NCBI GenBank assembly: GCA_015207585.1
Contig: JADEWQ010000066.1
Span: 1-32,491, forward strand
Source: Pleurocapsales cyanobacterium LEGE 06147
Lineage (GTDB): Bacteria > Cyanobacteriota > Cyanobacteriia > Cyanobacteriales > Xenococcaceae
Reading direction: 5' to 3'
Length of the DNA stretch: 32,491 bases
The translations under genes and the position numbers were made by a program. Each line of letters begins with the position of its first letter. Position 1 is the first letter of the stretch. Of the stretch, positions 10,587-17,700 are shown piece after piece. The notes beneath the pieces are model-generated. The model did no database searches. It saw only the letters and a program-made list of their open reading frames with translations, and had not been told where the DNA came from.

Positions 10587-11258
10587 CTAATTAACAGCAT
10601 CTGTTTGCCACATTTGTTTTAAAGCATCGCGCACGTCAAAAAAGTCGTCCCAGGGGATATAGGGTTTATTTTCTGCTTCCAGATAACCGATGAGACGATC
10701 TCTAGCAAACACTATATCTGCTTTAAGAGCCATATTAATATCCGTTAGCGAATCGCCAATAGCGATCGCCTGACTGGCAGGATATCGTTCCATGACTTTG
10801 ACTTTGGCTACTAATTCCGTATCCTCTTCAAAATCCGAACGAACTTGTAAATATTTACCAGTAGTATCTATATCTAAAGCAAAAATCGAGGCTACTTTGT
10901 CAATTGGAGGCAATCCATCTTGCGATCGCTTTAATACTGCTTCTACCATATCTCGTAAACCCCCAGAGATAACCACAAAAGGAACGCCTCGATGATTTAA
11001 AAAATCTAGCAATTCTGACAAACCAGGACGAATGGGTTTACTTTCAGCATAAGCAATTATCTCTGGATAACGTTGGGAAGGAATAGACTCTAGTAGTTGT
11101 CTTACTCCTTGTCTGAGGGTAAGCTTTCTAGCATACATTAAAGACATCAATTCTGCCGATAAAGCGGGAGCAAATTCTTTGAGCATTCCGGCAAAGGTTT
11201 CTACCGCAGTAATCGTGCCATCAAAATCACAAAAAACAACTTTTCGAGCGCTCATCAT
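10587..11258 (-). CDS. mtnX: HAD phosphatase of methionine salvage (2-hydroxy-3-keto-5-methylthiopentenyl-1-phosphate phosphatase-like)
   Basis: A 223-residue HAD-IB family phosphatase. Motif I is FCDFDGT (nucleophile Asp11, acid/base Asp13), motif II is VISGG, and motif IV is AIGDSLTDINMA. The length and the ETFAGMLKEFAPA cap start agree with MtnX, which removes phosphate from the enol product in methionine salvage. Phosphoserine phosphatase is the main alternative by fold, but the neighbouring mtnB favours MtnX. Two adjacent ATGs (11258, 11255) could start it. It is divergent from the ABC transporter genes, sharing a very AT-rich 76-base promoter region. Confidence 0.82.
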   Translation of the reverse strand: MMSARKVVFCDFDGTITAVETFAGMLKEFAPALSAELMSLMYARKLTLRQGVRQLLESIPSQRYPEIIAYAESKPIRPGLSELLDFLNHRGVPFVVISGGLRDMVEAVLKRSQDGLPPIDKVASIFALDIDTTGKYLQVRSDFEEDTELVAKVKVMERYPASQAIAIGDSLTDINMALKADIVFARDRLIGYLEAENKPYIPWDDFFDVRDALKQMWQTDAVN

Positions 11259-11337
11259 TAATCAGCTATAGGTCAATATAAATAATAAAAATAAATATAA
11301 AAATAAATATATTTAGAGCAGCTAACTATTTAAAGTG

Positions 11338-12612
11338 ATGAAAAAAGAATGGCTCAATTTTGTTTTTCTAGCAATATTGGTAGCGCTTCTCCTAATCGGA
11401 TGTTGGAATTTTGTGCTTGCTCCAGCATCGGACAAGCAAATGCCAGTTTCTATTAGGCTCGGCGGTTGGGGAGCCAGTCCTGCCGAGCAAACATTATTAC
11501 GACAAGTACTTCAGGACTTTGAAGCCAAATATCCCGACATCAAGGTCAAGCATGAAATTATCGCCGATCAATATATGGATGTTATCAAGACTCGGTTGAT
11601 TGGAGAAGCAGCACCCGATGTTTTTTACCTAGATATATCTGAAGCTCCCTTTCTAATGAGTCAAAACGTTTTGGAGCCACTCGACCCTTACCTCACGCCT
11701 GAATTTGATTTAGCTGATTTTGCAACACCTTTACTAGAGTCTTTTCGTTATCGAGAGCGGCTTTACGGTCTTCCTAAAGATTATTCAACTCTTGCTCTCT
11801 TCTATAATAAACAAGCTTTCGCTGCCGCAGGTCTAACTGCTCCTCCCAGGACTTGGGAAGAACTGCTAACTTACGCCAAGCAGTTGACCGTTGACCTTAA
11901 CCAAGACGGCAGAATTGACCAATATGGTTGTGGTGTACTTCCAGATTTAGCTCGTCAGGTTTACAAAATCGAAGCTTTTGGCGGTCAGCTCGTCGATTCT
12001 AACGGTTACGCCGCTTTTGCTACAGAAGCAGCACTTCAAGGGCTGCAACTATTAGTGGATCAATATCGCCTGGATCGCTCTTCAGCTTTACCTTCCGATC
12101 TAGGAACGAACTCGGTAGATGAAATGTTTGGACGGGGTAAAGTGGCAATGATAATTACCGGCAATTGGACCATTCCTTACCTTAACGAGACTTTTCCAGA
12201 TCTCGAATTTGGTGCCGCTGAAGTACCTAGCATCAACAATAAGCCGGGAACAATGCTCTTTACTGTTGCTTATGTCATGAATAAACAAGCCGAACATAAA
12301 GCAGAAGCCTGGCAACTGATTTCTTATTTGACTGGTAAAGAAGGCATGCAAAAGTGGACGAGTACTGGGTTTGCCCTGCCAACTCGTCAGTCTGTGTTGG
12401 CAGCCTTAGGATACGCTCGAGACCCCTTACGTGCTCCTCTGATAGCAGGAATTGACTATGCTACGCCCTGGCAGGGAGGAAAAAATCTCTCAATCGTTGC
12501 CACTAACTTTAACAATCAGTTGCTCAGTACCATGCTGGGAGAGCAGCCACTAAAGCAGGCGATGGTCAGAGCGCAGGAAAGTGCTAATCGACAGATTAGA
12601 GCCAATGAGTAG
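11338..12612 (+). CDS. Sugar ABC transporter substrate-binding lipoprotein
   Basis: A 424-residue periplasmic solute-binding protein of the maltose/glucosylglycerol-type family (extracellular solute-binding family 1). The signal peptide (MKKEWLNFVFLAILVALLLIGC) ends in a lipobox LIGC, so Cys22 is probably lipidated. The mature protein shows the family features APDVFYLDISEAPFL, LYGLPKDYSTLALFYNKQAF, DGRIDQYG (near 200) and FGRGKVAMIITGNW. GTG at 11335 directly precedes the chosen ATG. Two permease genes follow, so this is the binding subunit of one importer, perhaps like cyanobacterial GgtB for compatible solutes, but the ligand is not proven. The TAG stop lies inside a 28-bp palindrome. Confidence 0.9.
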   Translation: MKKEWLNFVFLAILVALLLIGCWNFVLAPASDKQMPVSIRLGGWGASPAEQTLLRQVLQDFEAKYPDIKVKHEIIADQYMDVIKTRLIGEAAPDVFYLDISEAPFLMSQNVLEPLDPYLTPEFDLADFATPLLESFRYRERLYGLPKDYSTLALFYNKQAFAAAGLTAPPRTWEELLTYAKQLTVDLNQDGRIDQYGCGVLPDLARQVYKIEAFGGQLVDSNGYAAFATEAALQGLQLLVDQYRLDRSSALPSDLGTNSVDEMFGRGKVAMIITGNWTIPYLNETFPDLEFGAAEVPSINNKPGTMLFTVAYVMNKQAEHKAEAWQLISYLTGKEGMQKWTSTGFALPTRQSVLAALGYARDPLRAPLIAGIDYATPWQGGKNLSIVATNFNNQLLSTMLGEQPLKQAMVRAQESANRQIRANE

Positions 12613-12636
12613 GGGCGATTGGCCAATCGCCCCTAC
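12609..12636. repeat. Perfect 28-bp palindrome over the stop codon of the binding-protein gene
   Basis: The half-site GTAGGGGCGATTGG (12609-12622) is followed immediately by its exact reverse complement (12623-12636). The gene's TAG stop is 12610-12612. The same GTAGGGGCGA family of palindromes occurs at 31203-31232. In RNA it would form a very stable hairpin between the binding-protein and permease cistrons. Confidence 0.97.
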
Positions 12637-12761
12637 ATAATCATATGTTTTTTATTTGGAATAACTATAAATTTACAGTCTTTACAGTTATTTCAACCAA
12701 CTTTAGGCAAATTCGTCTACAGTAAATATTAAATATTGCAGAATCAGTTGAATGAGCAAAT

Positions 12762-13673
12762 TTGTTAGGAATTAGAAGACGGCGGGATCGCAACGACAAA
12801 GGTCTAACAGAAGATTTGACAGGATATCTATTTATGGCACCTAGTATTTTGGTGCTCGGTACTTTCGCGATCGCACCAATTTTTTATGCCCTCTTCCTTT
12901 CTTTTCAAAAAGTCCAGCTTTTGGGTGGCATTGAATATCAGTTTGCTGGCTGGCGTAATTTTGCTCGACTAGTTGAAGACGATCGCCTTGGGATTGCTTT
13001 AAGAAATACTGCAGAATACGTTGCGATTGTCGTTCCGACTCAAACTATTCTCGCCTTAATTCTGGCAGTTACGCTCAATGCTGGTATTAAAGGAAAAAAC
13101 TGGTGGCGCATTATCTACTTTTTGCCAACAGTTACCTCTTCAGCGGTTCTGACGCTAATTTTTATGTGGATTTACAATACGGACGGTTTGCTCAATCATT
13201 TTCTCGCTTTTTGGGGACTGCCTACTTATAATTGGCTGGGCGATCCGGCAGTTGCTCTCAAAGGCATTATGCTGATGAATATTTGGTCGACGGCTCCTTT
13301 TTTTATGGTAATTTATTTGGCAGCATTGCAAGATATTCCCAAATCCCTCTACGAAGCAGCAGCATTGGACGGCGCCAACCAATGGGAGCAATTTTTTTGT
13401 ATCACTTTGCCTTTACTCAAACCAGTCACTTTTTTTGTAGTTGCCATTGGCGTAATTGGAACATTTCAACTCTTCGACCAGTCTTATATTTTTTCTGGCG
13501 GTACTGGTGGCCCCAACAATGCCACTCTTACCATAGTACTTTTAATCTATCAAGCCGTCTTTCGAGATTTACAGATGGGCTATGCTGCAGCGATCGCTTT
13601 TTTGTTGGCGGCGATAATTATCTCGATTACCCTAATTCAGCGGCAGTTTTTGGGGAGTGAAAAGTTTGATTGA
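12762..13673 (+). CDS. Sugar ABC transporter permease, MalF-like
   Basis: A 303-residue inner-membrane permease with six predicted helices. The cytoplasmic EAA loop is clear: EAAALDGANQWEQFFCITLPLLKP near residues 205-228, where the ATPase docks. The N-terminal cytoplasmic stretch is basic (RRRRDRNDKG). The frame has a stop just upstream (12753) and no ATG before residue 25, so TTG at 12762 is the likely start. It lies 149 bases after the binding-protein gene and 13 before the second permease, with which it should form a heterodimeric pore. Confidence 0.92.
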   Translation: MLGIRRRRDRNDKGLTEDLTGYLFMAPSILVLGTFAIAPIFYALFLSFQKVQLLGGIEYQFAGWRNFARLVEDDRLGIALRNTAEYVAIVVPTQTILALILAVTLNAGIKGKNWWRIIYFLPTVTSSAVLTLIFMWIYNTDGLLNHFLAFWGLPTYNWLGDPAVALKGIMLMNIWSTAPFFMVIYLAALQDIPKSLYEAAALDGANQWEQFFCITLPLLKPVTFFVVAIGVIGTFQLFDQSYIFSGGTGGPNNATLTIVLLIYQAVFRDLQMGYAAAIAFLLAAIIISITLIQRQFLGSEKFD

Positions 13674-13686
13674 CCGAGGAGAATGA

Positions 13687-14541
13687 TTGGCTAGGAGGCA
13701 ATTACAATTTGACAATTGGCATTTAGTTTGGTTCAAAGGACTAATATACGTCTTACTAATTCTCTATGCCGCAGTTACCCTCATTCCCTTTTTGTGGGCA
13801 TTGTCAGCTTCGTTTAAGCCCTTATCCGAAATTGTCAGTGGAGAAATTAACTTCTTTCCCAGACATTTTACCCTCGAAAATTACAGGCAAGTTTTTCTGC
13901 GAGAGCCTCTGTTTCTGCGCTGGTTTTTTAATAGCGCGATCGTTGCTATTAGCGTTACTGCAAGCAATTTGTTATTTAACTCCATGGCTGGTTATGCCTT
14001 AGCTCGCCTTCAGTTTCGAGGTAGGGGTTTTTGGTTTTTTCTCGTCTTGGCTGTACTGGCAATTCCAATTCAAGTTACTCTAATTCCCACTTTTTTGATT
14101 CTCAAGTCATTTGGATGGCTCAATTCCTATCAGGGTGCGATCGTGCCGAGCATGGTTAATGCTACGTTTATTTTTATGATGCGTCAGTTTTTTGTCAATT
14201 TCCCCCAAGAACTCGAAGAAGCAGCTCAACTAGATGGTCTAAATCGTTTTGAGATTTTTTGGCAGATTGTTCTACCTTTAGCCAAACCCGCACTGGCAGC
14301 CCAAGCAGTTTTTGTGTTTATGAGCAGTTGGAATAATTTTTTACTGCCAATAGTTATCCTGTTTGAACCAGAAATGTTTACGCTGCCTTTAGGACTGAAT
14401 ACCTTTAAAGGACAATATATCAGCTATTGGAACTACATTATGGCTGCTTCTATGGTTTTTACGTTACCTGCTTTGGGTATTTATGCTTTTTTTAATCGTT
14501 ACTTTATTGAGGGTATCGCCCTGAGCGGAAGTAAAAAGTAA
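13687..14541 (+). CDS. Sugar ABC transporter permease, MalG-like
   Basis: A 284-residue permease, partner of the preceding one. Six predicted helices and the EAA loop EEAAQLDGLNRFEIFWQIVLPLAKP (about 176-200) are present. A TGA sits directly before the TTG at 13687. GAGGAG at 13676-13681 is correctly spaced (5 bases) for this TTG, so the non-ATG start is well supported. No ATPase gene follows. In cyanobacteria such importers commonly share an ATPase encoded elsewhere (MsmK/GgtA type). Confidence 0.93.
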   Translation: MARRQLQFDNWHLVWFKGLIYVLLILYAAVTLIPFLWALSASFKPLSEIVSGEINFFPRHFTLENYRQVFLREPLFLRWFFNSAIVAISVTASNLLFNSMAGYALARLQFRGRGFWFFLVLAVLAIPIQVTLIPTFLILKSFGWLNSYQGAIVPSMVNATFIFMMRQFFVNFPQELEEAAQLDGLNRFEIFWQIVLPLAKPALAAQAVFVFMSSWNNFLLPIVILFEPEMFTLPLGLNTFKGQYISYWNYIMAASMVFTLPALGIYAFFNRYFIEGIALSGSKK

Positions 14542-14570
14542 TATAAAATCCTTTTAAACAACCATAATAT

Positions 14571-14690
14571 TGGTAGAGAAAGGCAGAGGGACGGGGCTTA
14601 CAAGGGGGCGCGCCCGACGAGTCGAGCAGTTCACTGAATTCGCCCCACAGCCCCTCCAGAAGGCAGAAGGCAGAAGGAAAAAAAACAATT
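14571..14690. repeat. Repeat-rich spacer with AGAAGGC heptamers
   Basis: Between the convergent permease and kinase genes lies a GC-richer stretch with the palindrome GGGCGCGCCC near 14605. It also holds GCCCCACAGCCCCTCC and three tandem AGAAGGC-type heptamers (about 14658-14680). It has no coding potential and looks like a dispersed cyanobacterial repeat. Confidence 0.6.
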
Positions 14691-14749
14691 AAGGCAATCA
14701 GGTTTATTACAGCTAATTAGACGGATGTGATATAAATTGCTAGATTTTG

Positions 14750-17700
14750 TTAGCGATCGCATCTCCTGTTAATCAAGAGGGCAATTGTTTTCACTAGCTC
14801 GGAAGGTTCGATGGGCTTGGGAATATGTCTTTGAAAACCTGCTTGGAGAGCTTGTTTTTGGTCTGATTCTCCTGCATACGCAGTCAGCGCGATCGCAGGA
14901 ATATTTCCTCCCCGCTCATGAGGTAACTGTCTCACCTGCCGTATTAGTCCGTAGCCGTCGAGCTCTGGCATACCAATATCGCTAATTAGTATATCTGGTT
15001 TGAATTGGTCGAGAAGGATTAATGCCTCTACTGCCGAAGCCGCTATCTTTACCTCTGCCTCATACTGTTGGAGAATGGCGATCGCCAACTCTCTCATATC
15101 GACTTCATCATCCACGACTAAAATTCGCAATTGGTTTAAATTCATAGTTTCAACCAAAAGTTCATTGTCTTGGCTTTCCTCTGCAGCGGAGGTTATCAAA
15201 GGTAATCTTACTTCGAAGGTTGCTCCCAATCCCTCACCCGGACTTTCTACTCTAACGGTGCCACCATGGAGTTCGACTAGATGACGCACGATCGCTAATC
15301 CCAACCCCAATCCACCAAATTTCCTGGTCGTTTTGCCATCCTCTTGACGGAAGTAGTCAAATACATGGGGAAGAAATTCAGGATGGATGCCTTTGCCTGT
15401 ATCGCTCACTTGAATTTGAGCGTAATTAGTCATTTGTCCTTTGTCACTAGTTTTTTGTGATTTGTCAGTTGTAATTTGTCTTTCTTCTACCAATGACGAA
15501 GGATCGGCGATCGATGACAATCTAATTTCTACTCTTCCTCCACGAGGAGTGAACTTAACTGCATTGGAGAGCAAATTCCACACAACCTGTTGAAGGCGAG
15601 CCGAATCGCCCGATACCCGTCCGAGATCGGCTGTCAGTATTTTATAAATTTCGATTCCCTTTGCTTCGGCTGCCAACCGTACGGTTTCTATGGCACCTTC
15701 AATGACGGAAACTAAATCTACAGGACAAACATTGAGAACCATTTTGCCTCGTAGAATGCGAGAGACATCGAGTAAGTCTTCAATGAGTTGAGTCTGCAAC
15801 TTGGCGTTGCGTTCGATAATTTCTAATGCCCGTTGTATTGTTTGTTCGTCATACTTGCCCCTCCGTAGAAGTTGAACCCAGCCCAAAATAGGATTGAGAG
15901 GCGATCGCAATTCATGAGATAGTACTGCCAAAAATTCATCTTTGATGCGGTTGGCTGCTTCTGCCTCTTCTCGAATTCTGCGTTCTTGTTCTAATAATCG
16001 TTCGCGCTCTATCTCCACCTGTTTGCGTTCGTGGATATTAGTGCTCATTCCTACCCAAGCATACACCTGTCCTTCAGCATCTAACATGGGGATGCCACGA
16101 CCGGCAAAGTATTCGTAAGTACCGTCATACTTGCGAATTCGGTGCTCGACTTCATAAGGGCTTTTCGTCGCTACCGCATTCCACCACGCTTGTTTAATCT
16201 TCGGCAGATCGTCTGGGTGAATCGCCTCTTTCGATCCTGCTAGCAGTTCTTCTACAGATTGTCCGGTAAACTCCTCCCATCCTTGAATTTCAATGAACTG
16301 TCCCTGACTGTTAGCTCTCCAAACAATTTGAGAACTTGCCTTAACTAAAGAGCGATATTTTTCTTCACTTTCGCGCAAGGCTCTTTCTGTTCGCTTGAGT
16401 TCAGTGATATCCAACGAGCTTACTCCGACACCGAGCACCTCTCCATCCGGCAAACAGACGGGATAATAATTGACAAGACCATGTCGATATACTCCGGGAG
16501 GATTGGTTTCGCCGCTAACTTCTTGGTTTAATAACGGTTCTTTGGTTTCTATGACACGATTTATTGTTGCTTGAACATAAGGTGCCCAGGCAGGCAAAAC
16601 TTCCCAAACCGTACGACCTAGGTGTTCGGCTAGCGGTATACCATTAGTTGCGGCTAGGGCTTCGTTGGCATAGATGTAGCGCAGATCCCCATCTAAGAAG
16701 GCCATGCCGATGGGCGAGCTGGCGAGAAAAGCATTGAGTACAGTTTCGCTCTTGCGAATGGCTAATTCCATCTCCTTGTGCTCTGAAATATTTACGGCAG
16801 CACAGGTTATGCCAATGATTTCGTCGTTTCCATCTTGCAACGGCTCGACTGTTAAATCGTAATAATAATCTTGTCCATTGCTGGCAATCTTAACCTCTTC
16901 CCGCGTCCCGATTCCAGTTTCGAGAACGCGACGTTTAATTTGGGTTAATATAGCAGTGTCATGACTGCTAAATAGGTAATCATCTCCTTTTCCGATCGCG
17001 TCGTCAATTTTGTAATTCAGGGCAGGATTATAAATCCAGGTGTAGCGTAGTTCTCGATCTTGATTAAAAACGGTAATCGGTGAGTTTTTTAAAGCAATAT
17101 TTAAGCGTGCTTCGCTTTGTCGCAGAGCTTCTTCTGCCTGCTTGCGCTCGCTAATGTCCTGAAAGTAGATTGCCAATCCCTCTGGTAAGGGATAGACATG
17201 AACCTCAAACCAACGATTTAGATCTTTGAAGCCTTTGGTTTCAAAGTTAACCGCAATCTGTTCCGATACTGCCCGATGCAATTGCTGATAAATTTCACTA
17301 TCTATTGCTTCGGGGAATAAGTCCCAAACACACTGTCCGATAAGTTTTTGCCGCTCTCGGTTCATTAACTGTTCTGCTCGACAATTGACGTAGGTAAACT
17401 GCCACTGTCGATCGAGGGCAACAAAAGCGTCGGTAATGCTTTCTAAAATATCTTTGATTTGCTGATGCGCCAGTCGGAGTGAATTTTCCATCTCCTTGCG
17501 ATCGCTGATATCGTAAGTAGAACCGACAACGCGGATTAGTTGCCCATCGGGAGCGCAAATTAAGTAACCCCGATCCCAAACCTCAATCCAGCGACCGTCT
17601 TCGTGGCGAACGCGATATTCAAATTCGTAGCGATCTCTACCTTTGCCTTCTATTAGGGAATTCATAATCGGCTGAATGCGAGCGAGGTCATCGGGATGCA

